Positions 9,033 to 17,941 of a DNA stretch of 64,000 nt are shown piece by piece. Origin of the DNA: Sanguibacter suaedae (GTDB taxonomy: Bacteria > Actinomycetota > Actinomycetes > Actinomycetales > Cellulomonadaceae); contig NZ_JAEINH010000001.1 of the NCBI RefSeq assembly GCF_016342785.1, positions 248,001-312,000 of the forward strand, read 5' to 3'. Made by a program: the position numbers and the translations under genes. The notes under the pieces were generated by a model. It saw only the letters and a list, made by a program, of their open reading frames with translations, ran no database searches and was not told the DNA's origin. Positions within the stretch are counted from its first letter, which is position 1, and each line of letters starts with the position of its first letter.

Positions 9033-9051
9033 GTTAACGATAATCGTTATC
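9033..9051. promoter_or_regulatory. Zur-type operator upstream of the anchored-repeat zinc operon
   Basis: GTTAACGATAATCGTTATC is an inverted repeat around its central A with one mismatched pair; its core AACGATAATCGTT is a perfect palindrome. It is a marked AT island located 75-93 bases upstream of GTG 8958, consistent with zinc repression of the operon that ends in zur. Confidence 0.75.
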
Positions 9052-9076
9052 ACAAGTATCTGGGGTGAACCTGGCC

Positions 9077-9117
9077 GCTCATCTGAGCCGCATTGTTCGC
9101 TCACCTGATAGCGTGAG
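9077..9117. promoter_or_regulatory. Two SorC-type operator boxes upstream of mannitol dehydrogenase
   Basis: GCTCATCTGAGC at 9077-9088 is a perfect GCTCA-NN-TGAGC palindrome. GCTCACCTGA at 9099-9108 is a second, 3'-degenerate copy 22 bases away (two helical turns). The same boxes occur upstream of the polyol transporter at 14328-14392, so both promoters are probably controlled by the SorC-family protein encoded at 13333-14280. Confidence 0.6.
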
Positions 9118-9220
9118 AGCGGCGTCGGTTCAGCGTCGCGACACGCCCTCGCTCGCGGACGCCCCGCACGGCGCACCCACCAGCCCGACCGCACCCACCC
9201 GACGACGTGAGGACACCGCG

Positions 9221-10714
9221 ATGACCACGCTCAAGGACGAGACCCTGGCCCGCCTCCCCGAGGACCTGGCGCGTCCCACGTACGACCGGAGCGCGCTACG
9301 CACCGGCATCGTGCACATCGGGGTGGGCGGCTTCCACCGCGCCCACCAGGCCATGTACCTCGACCGGCTCATGGAGCAGGGCAAGGCCCTCGACTGGGCC
9401 GTCTGCGGCGTCGGCGTCATGCCCGGGGACGCCAGGATGCGCGACGCCCTCGTCGGCCAGGACGGCCTCTACACGCTCGTCCTCAAGCACCCCGACGGCG
9501 CCCTCGAGGGCCGCGTGGTGGGCTCGATCCACGAGTACCTCCTCGCGCCCGACGACCCCGAGGCCGTCATCGAGAAGATGGCCCACCCCGACACCCGCAT
9601 CGTGTCCCTCACGGTCACCGAGGGCGGGTACGCGATCCACCACGTCACCGGCGAGCTCGACACCGACGACCCTGCGGTGCGCCGTGACCTCGAGCCGGGC
9701 GCCGTGCCCGCCACCAGCTTCGGGCTCGTCACCGAGGCGCTCCGGCGCCGGCGCGACCGCGGCACCGGCCCGTTCACCGTCATGAGCTGCGACAACATCC
9801 AGGGCAACGGGGAGGTCGCCCACCAGGTGTTCGTCGCGTTCGCCACCCTCAAGGACGCGGAGCTCGGCGCGTGGATCGACGAGCACGTCCCGTTCCCCAG
9901 CTCGATGGTCGACCGCATCACCCCGGTCACCACGGACGACGACCGCACCACGGTCCGCGAGCGCCTCGGCGTCGACGACGCGTGGCCCGTGGTCGCTGAG
10001 CCCTTCACGCAGTGGGTCCTCGAGGACCGGTTCGTGGCCGGCCGCCCGCCGTTCGAGGACGTCGGCGTGCAGATGGTGGAGGACGTGGAGCCGTACGAGC
10101 TCATGAAGCTCCGGCTCCTCAACGCGAGCCACCAGGCCCTGTGCTACCTCGGGTACCTCTCCGGGTACCGGTACGCCCACGAGGTCTGCCAGGACGAGAC
10201 CTTCGCGCGGTTCCTCCTCGACTACATGGACCACGAGGCGACGCCCACGCTCTCCCCCGTTCCGGGCATCGACCTGGACGACTACAAGCACACCCTCGTC
10301 GAGCGGTTCTCCAACGAGCACGTCCGGGACACGCTGGCCCGGCTGTGCGCGGAGTCGTCGGACCGCATCCCCAAGTGGTTGCTGCCCGTGGTGCGGGCGA
10401 ACCTCGCGGCGGGGCGCGACATCGAGCGCTCGGCGCTCGTCGTCGCCGCATGGGCGCGCTACGACGAGGGTGTCGACGAGCAGGGGGAGCCCATCGAGAT
10501 CGTCGACCGGCTCGCCGACCGGTTGCACGCCGCGGCGCTGCGCCAACGGGACGAGGCGACCGCGTTCATCGCGGACCGGCAGGTGTTCGGCGACCTCGTC
10601 GACGAGCCGCGCTTCGTGGAGGCCTACACGGCGGCGCTGCGGTCGCTCCACGAGCACGGTGCACGGGTGACCGTGGAGACCCTCGTCACACGCGGCGGCC
10701 CAGCTTCCGCCTGA
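9221..10714 (+). CDS. mtlK: Mannitol 2-dehydrogenase family oxidoreductase
   Basis: 497 residues, usual for the long-chain mannitol dehydrogenase family. An N-terminal Rossmann start IVHIGVGGFHRAHQA lies near residue 28, followed by VTEGGY, SCDNIQGNG and SMVDRITP. The catalytic Lys/Asn/His set is in KLRLLNASH near residue 300. It would oxidise D-mannitol (or a related polyol) to fructose with NAD in the cytoplasm; fructuronate reductase is the main alternative in this family. ATG 9221 has GTGAGGA seven bases upstream. Shared operator boxes link it to the polyol ABC importer at 14-17 kb, supporting a mannitol or sorbitol role. Confidence 0.85.
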   Translation: MTTLKDETLARLPEDLARPTYDRSALRTGIVHIGVGGFHRAHQAMYLDRLMEQGKALDWAVCGVGVMPGDARMRDALVGQDGLYTLVLKHPDGALEGRVVGSIHEYLLAPDDPEAVIEKMAHPDTRIVSLTVTEGGYAIHHVTGELDTDDPAVRRDLEPGAVPATSFGLVTEALRRRRDRGTGPFTVMSCDNIQGNGEVAHQVFVAFATLKDAELGAWIDEHVPFPSSMVDRITPVTTDDDRTTVRERLGVDDAWPVVAEPFTQWVLEDRFVAGRPPFEDVGVQMVEDVEPYELMKLRLLNASHQALCYLGYLSGYRYAHEVCQDETFARFLLDYMDHEATPTLSPVPGIDLDDYKHTLVERFSNEHVRDTLARLCAESSDRIPKWLLPVVRANLAAGRDIERSALVVAAWARYDEGVDEQGEPIEIVDRLADRLHAAALRQRDEATAFIADRQVFGDLVDEPRFVEAYTAALRSLHEHGARVTVETLVTRGGPASA

Positions 10715-10773
10715 CCTCGGGACTCCCCCGGGCCTATCGTCCTGCATCCTCCCGCGGGACTGCGGGCTACCGT

Positions 10774-10789
10774 ATGTGAGCGCTAACAT
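10774..10789. promoter_or_regulatory. LacI-family operator upstream of the arabinosidase operon
   Basis: ATGTGAGCGCTAACAT is a 16-base palindrome with one mismatched pair and the central AGCGCT typical of actinobacterial LacI-family sites. It lies 63 bases upstream of GTG 10852. The cognate repressor is not encoded in the window. Confidence 0.65.
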
Positions 10790-10851
10790 GCAGCGAGAGA
10801 AACGGTCCAGGACAGCCACGAGGGCGCTCGGACCTCGAGAAGGGGAACATC

Positions 10852-11871
10852 GTGACGGACAGCGTCGACGTCAATCCGATCGTGCTGCAGCGGGCCGACC
10901 CGTGCGTGCTGCGCCACGACGGGCAGTACTACTTCACGGGGTCGCACCCGCTCTACGACCGGGTGGTGCTGCGGCGCGCCGAGCGCCTCGAGGACCTCCA
11001 GGCGGCCGAGGAGGTGACCATCTGGGAGCGCCACGCCGAGGGCCCCATGTCCCACCTCATCTGGGCGCCGGAGATCCACCGGGTCGACGGGAAGTGGTAC
11101 GTCTACTTCGCGGCGGCGCCCGACGAGGAGATCACCTTCGACGCGCAGGACACGGACGACACCTTCAACCACCGCATCTTCGTCCTCGAGAACGCCTCCG
11201 AGGACCCCTTCACCGGGGAGTGGGTGGAGCGCGGCCAGGTGGACACCGGCTGGGAGACGTTCGCGCTCGACGCCACGAGCCTGGTGCACCGTGGCGAGCA
11301 GTACCTGATCTGGGCGCAGCAGGCGTTCGACGTGCAGGGCCACTCGAACATCTACATCGCCCGGATGGCGAACCCCTGGACGCTCGCCACCTCGGCCGTC
11401 CTCCTCACCAAGCCGGAGTACGACTGGGAGATCGAGGGCTTCTGGGTCAACGAGGGCCCGTCGGTCCTCGTCCGCGACGGCCGCGTGTTCCTCACCTACT
11501 CCGGCGCGGCCACCGGCATCGAGTACGCCATGGGCCTGCTCACCGCCGACGCCGACGCGGACCTCCTCGACCCCGCGTCGTGGACCAAGAGCGCCGAGCC
11601 GGTGTTCGTCTCCGACCCCGAGGCCGGGCAGTACGGCCCGGGGCACAACTCGTTCACCGAGCTCGCCGACGGCACCCCCGTGCTCGTCTACCACGCACGG
11701 ACGTACACGGAGATCACGGGTGATCCCCTGTGGGACCCCAACCGGCACGCCCGCGCCCAGGTCCTCCCGTTCGACGCCGACGGCAACCCCGTGTGGGGCA
11801 CCCCCGTGCCCGACACCCGCCCCACCCCGACCTCCGTCGAGGTCCTCGCCCCGTCAGGAGAAGCACGATGA
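10852..11871 (+). CDS. Glycoside hydrolase family 43, likely exo-alpha-L-arabinofuranosidase
   Basis: 339 residues covering one five-bladed GH43 propeller with no signal peptide, so it is intracellular. Landmarks are ADPCVLRHDGQYYFTGS near residue 15 (general-base Asp), WAPEIHRVDGKWYVYFAA near 70 and the general-acid region EGFWVNEGPSVLV near 195. The WAPE-GKWYVYF arrangement resembles exo-1,5-alpha-L-arabinofuranosidases (subfamily 26-like); a xylosidase cannot be excluded. GTG 10852 has GAGAAGGGG upstream. Its stop overlaps the symporter start (ATGA), so imported arabino-oligosaccharides are probably cut inside the cell. Confidence 0.82.
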   Translation: MTDSVDVNPIVLQRADPCVLRHDGQYYFTGSHPLYDRVVLRRAERLEDLQAAEEVTIWERHAEGPMSHLIWAPEIHRVDGKWYVYFAAAPDEEITFDAQDTDDTFNHRIFVLENASEDPFTGEWVERGQVDTGWETFALDATSLVHRGEQYLIWAQQAFDVQGHSNIYIARMANPWTLATSAVLLTKPEYDWEIEGFWVNEGPSVLVRDGRVFLTYSGAATGIEYAMGLLTADADADLLDPASWTKSAEPVFVSDPEAGQYGPGHNSFTELADGTPVLVYHARTYTEITGDPLWDPNRHARAQVLPFDADGNPVWGTPVPDTRPTPTSVEVLAPSGEAR

Positions 11872-13211
11872 GCGCCCCGTCCGGCACCGTCCAGCAGCGC
11901 AGCGCCATGGACTCCCTCAAGCGAGGCGTGTTCTGGAACTACGGCGGCACCTACTTCTTCTACTTCGCCATCTGGCAGCTCGCGTTCACGTTCCTGCCGC
12001 TGTGGCTGAGGGACGAAGGGATGGGGACGGGCGCGATCGGAGTCGTCTACACGGTCATCGCGGTCACCGCCCTCGTCCTCCAGCCCATCTACGGCTACGT
12101 GCAGGACCGCCTCGGGTTCAAGAAGCACCTCTTCTACCTCGTGGTGTTGTGCGCCGCGTTCATGGGACCGTTCTTCACGTTCGTCTTCATGCCGCTCATC
12201 GGGTTCAACGAGCACCTCGCCGCGGTGGTCGGCGGGATCTTCCTCAGCCTGTGCCTCAACTCCGGCGTGGGGGTCGTCGAGGCGTACAACGAGCGCGCCA
12301 GCCGCGCCAACCGCTTCGAGTACGGCCACGCACGCCTCTTCGGGTCCCTTGCCGGCGGCACCGCGGCTCTCGTCGGCGGGTTCATCTGGGCAGCCAACCC
12401 GAACAGCATCTGGTGGGCGGGGTCACTGTCCGCCATCGTGCTCGGCACCCTCCTCTTCGTGGCCCGCGTGCCGAGCGAGGACGACGTCAAGGGCTCCACC
12501 ACGACCGACGGCACCGATGCGAAGGGCGGCACCCAGGAGAAGATCTCCAAGGCCGCCATCGCGGTCCTGCTGAGGGACCGGAACTTCATCGGATTCGTCA
12601 TCCTCATGTTCGGCACCGCCGCGCTCTACGACGTGTTCGACCAGCAGTTCCCCAACTACTTCGCCACGTTCGTCACGAGCGGCGACGCCGAGGTGCTCTT
12701 CTCCCGCGTCGTCGCGGTGCAGATCTTCGCGGAGGCCGCGTTCATGGTCGCCGCGCCGTTCATCATCAACAAGATCGGCGCCCGCAAGGGACTCATGGTG
12801 TTCGCCACGATCCTCGTGGTCCGCGTCCTCGGGTCCGCGTTCTTCACACACACCTCGATGCTCATCGCCTGGCGTCTGCTCGCAGCCATCGAGATGCCGT
12901 TCCTGCTGGTGTCCGTGATGAAGTACATCACCCGCATGTTCGACGTCCGCATCTCCGCGACCGCGTACATGCTCGGCTTCAGCTTTGCGAAGAACGTCGG
13001 AGTCGCCGTCTTCGCGGCATCCTTCGGCGCATCGTACGAAGCCATCGGGTTCGCCAAGTCATACATCGTGATGGCGGCCATCATCGTCACGGTCACCGTC
13101 ATCGCCCGGGTCCTCATGGCCGACGACCGGGACCGCCCGGCGCCCGGGGAACCCATCTCCGAGACACCGGCGTCGAAGCTCGCCCCAGCGGGAGACTCTG
13201 CCGGCTCCTGA
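11868..13211 (+). CDS. Oligosaccharide:H+ symporter, LacY family (MFS)
   Basis: 447 residues, twelve hydrophobic segments. The start YGGTYFFYFAIWQLAFTFLPLW resembles LacY helix I. The stretch VVEAYNERASRANRFEYGHARLFG aligns with the LacY region holding Glu126 and Arg144, and both equivalents are present. A Gly/Thr/Lys loop divides the two halves. It should import an oligosaccharide with protons, most likely arabino-oligosaccharide given the coupled GH43 gene. The start overlaps the GH43 stop as ATGA with CAGGAG seven bases upstream. Confidence 0.87.
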   Translation: MSAPSGTVQQRSAMDSLKRGVFWNYGGTYFFYFAIWQLAFTFLPLWLRDEGMGTGAIGVVYTVIAVTALVLQPIYGYVQDRLGFKKHLFYLVVLCAAFMGPFFTFVFMPLIGFNEHLAAVVGGIFLSLCLNSGVGVVEAYNERASRANRFEYGHARLFGSLAGGTAALVGGFIWAANPNSIWWAGSLSAIVLGTLLFVARVPSEDDVKGSTTTDGTDAKGGTQEKISKAAIAVLLRDRNFIGFVILMFGTAALYDVFDQQFPNYFATFVTSGDAEVLFSRVVAVQIFAEAAFMVAAPFIINKIGARKGLMVFATILVVRVLGSAFFTHTSMLIAWRLLAAIEMPFLLVSVMKYITRMFDVRISATAYMLGFSFAKNVGVAVFAASFGASYEAIGFAKSYIVMAAIIVTVTVIARVLMADDRDRPAPGEPISETPASKLAPAGDSAGS

Positions 13212-13225
13212 CCGCAGGACCACAC

Positions 13226-13277
13226 GAACGGGCCGTCGTCGGCCGCTCCCCGGTGAGCGGACGGCGACGGCCCGTTC
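13226..13277. terminator. Bidirectional hairpin terminator between convergent genes
   Basis: Perfect 13-base arms, GAACGGGCCGTCG (13226-13238) and its complement (13265-13277), enclose a 26-base loop. It sits between the symporter (+) and the SorC regulator (-). There is no U tract, as is common in actinobacteria. Confidence 0.75.
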
Positions 13278-13332
13278 TCGTCCCTCGGGGTGTCCCCGCC
13301 CGTCAGGCCCCGCCGGCCCGAGCGGGAGCCTG

Positions 13333-14280
13333 TCAGCTCGCGCCGGCGCCGCAGATCGTGGCGAGCTCGCGGGCGCACGCCTCGTCGACGACGAGGACGG
13401 ACGCGAAGCCACCGCGGACCGCGGCGCACAGGCCGCGGGCCGCCTCGGCACCGTAGCCGACGGCCACGACCTCGGGGGTGCGCACCAGCTGCTCGATGGT
13501 CACCCCGACCACGCGCTCGTCGAGCGCCGTGCGCACCGGCGCACCCGAGTCGTCGAAGAGGCGCCCCGAGCACTCGGCCACGGCGCCCGCGTCGCGGCCC
13601 GCCCGGCGGTCCTCCTCGGGTGCCAGGTCGTAGACCGTCGAGGCGTGCGCCGACCAGGCACCGATGGCGACGACCGCCAGGTCGAGCGAGCCCGCCCGGT
13701 CGAGGGTCTGCGCGATCTCGGGCTGGCGCCGCAGTCCCGCGGCGGTCGCGGCGTCGTCGACGACGAGCGGAGCCCAGATGGGCCACGTGCGGACGCCCGG
13801 CTGCGCCTTGAACCGGTGGATGAGCTCCACGGAGTTACCGCTGCCCTCGACGGGCAGGGCGCCCACGAGCTGGACGACGTCGCACGGCGGCAGGCCTGCG
13901 AGGTCGCGGGCGGCGAGCTCGACGGTGCGGGACCACGAGACGCCGAGCGTCATGCCGCGCACCGCGCGCTCCCGCACCACGGCCGCCAGCCCCGCGGCCA
14001 CGGACGCGCGGGTCGCGTCGCCGTCCTCACCGGTGCGGGCGATGTGCACGTGGGAGACGCCGAGCGCCGCCGCGAGGTCACCGGCGCGCGCCCCGTCGAG
14101 GTGCGCGGGCGGCGAGATCTCGATGCGCACGATGCCGAGCTCGCGGGCCTGGACGAGCATGCGGGCCACCTGGAAGCGGGAGATGCCGTGCTCCTTGGCG
14201 ATCTCGACCTTCGACCTGTTGCCCAGGTAGTAGTCCGTGCTCACGTCGACGAGCAGCTTCGCCTGGACGGGGTCGGTCAC
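13333..14280 (-). CDS. SorC/DeoR-family sugar-binding transcriptional regulator of polyol genes
   Basis: 315 residues from GTG 14280, which has AGAGG seven bases upstream; ATG 14304 is an alternative. An N-terminal helix-turn-helix (VEIAKEHGISRFQVARMLV, residues ~22-40) is followed by a SorC sugar-binding domain (ALGVSHVHIA, TLGVSWSRTV, DVVQLVGALP, AVGYGAEAARGLCAAVRGG). Such regulators bind a sugar phosphate or polyol. It is divergent from the ABC importer, and palindromic boxes in the gap recur at mtlK, so control of both units is inferred. Confidence 0.87.
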   Translation of the reverse strand: MTDPVQAKLLVDVSTDYYLGNRSKVEIAKEHGISRFQVARMLVQARELGIVRIEISPPAHLDGARAGDLAAALGVSHVHIARTGEDGDATRASVAAGLAAVVRERAVRGMTLGVSWSRTVELAARDLAGLPPCDVVQLVGALPVEGSGNSVELIHRFKAQPGVRTWPIWAPLVVDDAATAAGLRRQPEIAQTLDRAGSLDLAVVAIGAWSAHASTVYDLAPEEDRRAGRDAGAVAECSGRLFDDSGAPVRTALDERVVGVTIEQLVRTPEVVAVGYGAEAARGLCAAVRGGFASVLVVDEACARELATICGAGAS

Positions 14281-14327
14281 GTCCGCACCTCTTTCCGCAC
14301 ACATGAGGGACTTTGGCCCCTCGCTAT

Positions 14328-14392
14328 TGCTCACCTGAGCATATCTGACTATGGTCGTTCGCAGATGAGCGCACCGTTGCCTCTCACTTGAG
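14328..14392. promoter_or_regulatory. Three SorC-type operator boxes in the divergent gap
   Basis: TGCTCACCTGAGCA (14328-14341) is a perfect palindrome around CC. CGCAGATGAGCG (14360-14371) is a half-degenerate copy and CTCACTTGAG (14383-14392) another perfect one. They share the GCTCA-NN-TGAGC consensus with the boxes upstream of mtlK. Spacing of about 30 and 22 bases would allow tetramer binding, which is known for SorC-family regulators. Confidence 0.62.
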
Positions 14393-14460
14393 CGGAGCGC
14401 CGTCGACAGGATCCAGCACCGCGCGGCGACCACCGGCGCCGCTCGAACGTGAGGACGACG

Positions 14461-15903
14461 ATGTTCCGATCCCGCGGCGCCCCCGAGCGCCCTCGCACCG
14501 CACCGGACCCCGGTGCCCCCAGCACCCACCGACCTCCCCGACGACGCTACTCCCGAGCGGTCGCTGCGGCCGGGACCATCGGCCTCCTCGCCGGGTGCGC
14601 GGGCGCCGGGGCGGGAAGCCCAGGCGAGGGGCGCGAGCAGATCGTCGTCGCGATCGTCTCCAACCCGCAGATGCAGGACGCGATCTCCCTCCAGGATCAC
14701 TTCCGGGCGGCGCACCCGGACATCGACGTCCGGTTCGTGAGCCTCCCCGAGAACGAGGCCCGCGCCAAGATCACCGCGTCCGTCGCCACGCAGGGCGGCG
14801 AGTTCGACGTCGTCATGATCTCCAACTACGAGACGCCCATCTGGGCGGCCAACGGGTGGATCGAGAACCTCCAGCCCTACGCCGACGCCACCGAGGGCTA
14901 CGACCCCGACGACTTCGTGCCGAGCATCAGCGAGGCCCTCTCCGTCGACGGCGACCTCCACTCCGTGCCCTTCTACGGGGAGTCGTCCTTCCTCGCCTAC
15001 CGGGCCGACCTCTTCGAGGAGGCCGGCCTCGAGATGCCCGACACCCCCACGTGGGACGACATCCGCGGTTTCGCCGAGGAGCTCCACGACCCGGCGAACG
15101 GGTTCTCCGGCATCTGCCTTCGCGGTCTCGCAGGGTGGGGCGAGGTCATGGCCCCCCTCGGTACCGTGATCAACACCCACGGCGGCCGGTGGTTCGACGA
15201 CGACTGGAACGCCACCCTCGACTCCCCGGAGGTCCGCGAGGCGGTCGACACGTACGTCGACCTCGTCCAGGACTACGGGCAGCCCGGCGCCGCGACGTCC
15301 GGGTACGGCGACTGCCTCACCCGCTACGCCCAGGGCCAGACGGCCATGTGGTACGACGCGACCGCCATGGTTTCCAGCATCGAGGACCCCGCGTCGTCCA
15401 CCGTCCCCGGACTCTCCGGGTACGCCCCCGCTCCGGTCGACCAGACCGACGCGGCCGGGTGGCTGTACACGTGGTCCCTCGCCATCCCCTCCACCAGCGA
15501 GCACAAGGACGCCGCGTGGGACTTCGTGTCCTGGATGACGTCCAAGGACTACATCCAGCTGGTCGGCGAGGAGATCAGCTGGGAGCGCGTCCCGCCCGGC
15601 AGCCGGCTGTCCACCTACGAGATCCCCGAGTACGCCGAGGTCGCCGAGGCCTACGCCGAGCCGACGCTGCGCGCGATGGGCGAGGCCACCCAGGCCAACA
15701 CCATGGTCGAGCCCGTGCCCTACCCGGGCATCCAGTTCGTCGGGATCCCCGAGTTCCAGGACCTCGGGACCCGCGTCGGGCAGCAGATCTCCGCGGCCGT
15801 CGCCGGGCAGCAGAGCGTCGAGGACGCCCTCGACCAGGCACAGCAGTACGCGACGAGCGTCGCGAGGACCTACCGCGACGCGGAGCCGGGAGCCCAGCCA
15901 TGA
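14461..15903 (+). CDS. Polyol (mannitol/sorbitol) ABC transporter substrate-binding lipoprotein
   Basis: 480 residues. A twin-Arg-like n-region, a hydrophobic stretch and lipobox LLAGC give a lipoprotein. The mature part is a family-1 carbohydrate-binding protein; FDVVMISNYETPIWAANGW, SVPFYGESSFLAYR, TAMWYDATAMVSSIE and WERVPPGSRLSTYEIPEY resemble polyol-binding SmoE-type proteins. ATG 14461 has GTGAGGA six bases upstream; the in-frame GTG 14449 is part of that ribosome site. The stop overlaps the first permease (ATGA). Confidence 0.85.
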   Translation: MFRSRGAPERPRTAPDPGAPSTHRPPRRRYSRAVAAAGTIGLLAGCAGAGAGSPGEGREQIVVAIVSNPQMQDAISLQDHFRAAHPDIDVRFVSLPENEARAKITASVATQGGEFDVVMISNYETPIWAANGWIENLQPYADATEGYDPDDFVPSISEALSVDGDLHSVPFYGESSFLAYRADLFEEAGLEMPDTPTWDDIRGFAEELHDPANGFSGICLRGLAGWGEVMAPLGTVINTHGGRWFDDDWNATLDSPEVREAVDTYVDLVQDYGQPGAATSGYGDCLTRYAQGQTAMWYDATAMVSSIEDPASSTVPGLSGYAPAPVDQTDAAGWLYTWSLAIPSTSEHKDAAWDFVSWMTSKDYIQLVGEEISWERVPPGSRLSTYEIPEYAEVAEAYAEPTLRAMGEATQANTMVEPVPYPGIQFVGIPEFQDLGTRVGQQISAAVAGQQSVEDALDQAQQYATSVARTYRDAEPGAQP

Positions 15904-16844
15904 CCACACTCGTCGAGCGGCACCAGGCCGCCGAGCACGACCGGCGCACCCGCCGCCGGGACACGTCCGTGGACCGGGCCGAGGGATGGCGCCGCAGGGC
16001 GCCCCTGCTGCCCGCGCTGATCTTCACGATCATCGTCACGCAGGTCCCGTTCCTCTTCACGCTCTGGTACTCCACCCGGTCGTGGAACCTCCTGCGCACC
16101 GACGGCGACGTCTTCGTGGGGCTGTCGAACTTCGGGGACATCTTCGCGGACTCCACGTTCCGCGGGGCCGCCCTGAACAGCATCCTCATCACACTCGGGT
16201 GCGTGGCCGTCGCCATGGTCCTGGGCATCTTCTTCGCGGTCCTCCTCGACCGGAAGTTCGTGGGCCGCGGCGTCGCCCGGACGCTCCTCATCACGCCGTA
16301 CCTCATCATGCCCGTGGCGGGCGCCATGATCTGGTCCATCTCGATGCTCAACCCCACGTACGGGCTGTTCAACTGGACCATCGGGCTCATCGGTCTCGAC
16401 CCCGTCGACTGGACGTCCACCTACCCCGTGGTGTCCATCCTCATGGCCCTCGTGTGGCAGTGGACGCCGTTCATGATGCTGCTGGTCCTCGCCGGGCTCC
16501 AGGCCCAGCCCAAGGACGTCCTCGAGGCGGCCGCCGTCGACGGCGCCGGCTGGGCGCGGACCTTCGTGTCCATCACGCTGCCCCAGCTGCGCCGCTACAT
16601 CGAGCTCGGCGTGCTGCTGGGCGCCATCTACGTGGTCAACACGTTCGACCAGATCTACCTCATGACGGCCGGCGGACCAGGTACCGCCAGCGCGAACCTG
16701 CCCTTCTACATCTACCAGCGGGCGTTCCTCGGGTTCGACGTGGGGCAGGCGGCCGCCATGGGCGTCGTCGTGGTGATCGCGACGATCTTCATCGCCATGG
16801 CCGCGCTGCGCCTGATCTTCCGCAGCTTCGACACGAAGGACTGA
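15900..16844 (+). CDS. Polyol ABC transporter permease, MalF/SmoF type
   Basis: 314 residues, about six membrane segments after a charged cytoplasmic N-terminus. The EAA loop DVLEAAAVDGAGWARTF near residue 205 contacts the ATPase. The start overlaps the binding-protein stop, and the second permease follows after five bases. No ATPase is present in this cluster. Confidence 0.9.
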   Translation: MTTLVERHQAAEHDRRTRRRDTSVDRAEGWRRRAPLLPALIFTIIVTQVPFLFTLWYSTRSWNLLRTDGDVFVGLSNFGDIFADSTFRGAALNSILITLGCVAVAMVLGIFFAVLLDRKFVGRGVARTLLITPYLIMPVAGAMIWSISMLNPTYGLFNWTIGLIGLDPVDWTSTYPVVSILMALVWQWTPFMMLLVLAGLQAQPKDVLEAAAVDGAGWARTFVSITLPQLRRYIELGVLLGAIYVVNTFDQIYLMTAGGPGTASANLPFYIYQRAFLGFDVGQAAAMGVVVVIATIFIAMAALRLIFRSFDTKD

Positions 16845-16849
16845 TCCGC

Positions 16850-17731
16850 ATGGCCACGCCCACCATCGACGTCCCCGTCCGCACCACCGAGCCGCGCCGC
16901 GGGAGCACCAGATCGCGCCGTGGGCGCGTGGGCGGCGGGCTGCTCACCACGTTCACGTGGATCGTCTCCATCGCGTTCTTCTTCCCGGTCGCGTGGATGG
17001 TCCTCACGTCGTTCAAGCAGGAGAGCCAGGCGGCGTCCGACCCGCCGCAGTGGTTCTTCACGCCCACCCTCGACCAGTACCGGGCCGTCATCGACGCGGG
17101 GGCGGGCACGTACTTCGCGAACTCGCTCATCGCGACGGGCGTCTCGACGATCGCCGTGGTGCTCCTCGCGGTACCGGCCGCGTACGCGTTGTCCATCCGC
17201 CCCGTGAAGAAGACGCAGGACGTCCTGTTCTTCTTCATCTCGACGAAGATGCTCCCGGTGGTCGCGGTGATCATCCCCATCTACGTCATCGCGGGGCAGC
17301 TCAAGGTCCTCGACAACATCTGGACGCTGGTGGTCCTGTACACCGCCATGAACCTGCCCATCGCGGTGTGGATGATGCGCTCGTTCTTCATGGAGGTGCC
17401 CGGGGAGGTCCTCGAGGCGGCGTCGATGGACGGTGCAGGCCCCATGAAGACCATGCGCACCGTGCTGCTGCCCATGGTGGCGCCGGGCCTCGCGGCGACC
17501 GCGCTCATCTGCGTGATCTTCGCGTGGAACGAGTTCTTCTTCGCGCTCAACCTCACCGCGGCGCGGGCGGCGACGGCACCCATCTTCCTCGTGTCGACCA
17601 TGACGAGCGAGGGACTGTTCCTCGCCCGCCTGTCCGCGGCGTCGGTGCTCGCCTCGCTGCCCGTGGTCCTCGCCGGCTGGATCGCGCAGAAGCAGCTGGT
17701 CCGTGGGCTGTCGATGGGTGCGATCAAGTAG
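16850..17731 (+). CDS. Polyol ABC transporter permease, MalG/SmoG type
   Basis: 293 residues with six membrane segments. EVLEAASMDGAGPMKTM is the EAA loop near residue 190, and the C-terminus KQLVRGLSMGAIK is the usual ending of this family. It pairs with the upstream permease to import mannitol or sorbitol. The operon stops here without an msiK-like ATPase gene, so a shared ATPase encoded elsewhere is implied. Confidence 0.9.
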   Translation: MATPTIDVPVRTTEPRRGSTRSRRGRVGGGLLTTFTWIVSIAFFFPVAWMVLTSFKQESQAASDPPQWFFTPTLDQYRAVIDAGAGTYFANSLIATGVSTIAVVLLAVPAAYALSIRPVKKTQDVLFFFISTKMLPVVAVIIPIYVIAGQLKVLDNIWTLVVLYTAMNLPIAVWMMRSFFMEVPGEVLEAASMDGAGPMKTMRTVLLPMVAPGLAATALICVIFAWNEFFFALNLTAARAATAPIFLVSTMTSEGLFLARLSAASVLASLPVVLAGWIAQKQLVRGLSMGAIK

Positions 17732-17737
17732 GTCCGG

Positions 17738-17941
17738 TCAGGCGCCGTCGCCGGAGGCGCCGGCACGGACGAGCCCGGGGTGGTCCTCCCAGTGGGGCTC
17801 GGGGCCCTTGCGGGGGCCGCGGGGAACGGGCGGGGCACCGGCGAGGAGGGTCACGCGATAGGAGAAGGTCACCGCTCCGTCCATGCCACGGCACACCTGG
17901 CGGCGGTCCGCCTCGTCGTCACCGAGTCGTCCTGACTGCAC
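17738..17941 (-). CDS. Small hypothetical protein
   Basis: 67 residues, soluble, Pro- and Arg-rich, with no recognised domain. GTG 17941 has GAGAGGAG five bases upstream, a strong reason to accept it. It converges on the polyol operon. A GGCGCC hairpin (17741-17746 with 17756-17761) overlaps its 3' end and may end both transcripts. Confidence 0.5.
   Translation of the reverse strand: MQSGRLGDDEADRRQVCRGMDGAVTFSYRVTLLAGAPPVPRGPRKGPEPHWEDHPGLVRAGASGDGA

Noticed and set aside
13333-15909. 858-codon minus-strand frame extending the SorC gene across the ABC binding protein
   Set aside because: Only the last 315 codons are coding; the rest is antisense to a lipoprotein gene with its own ribosome site.
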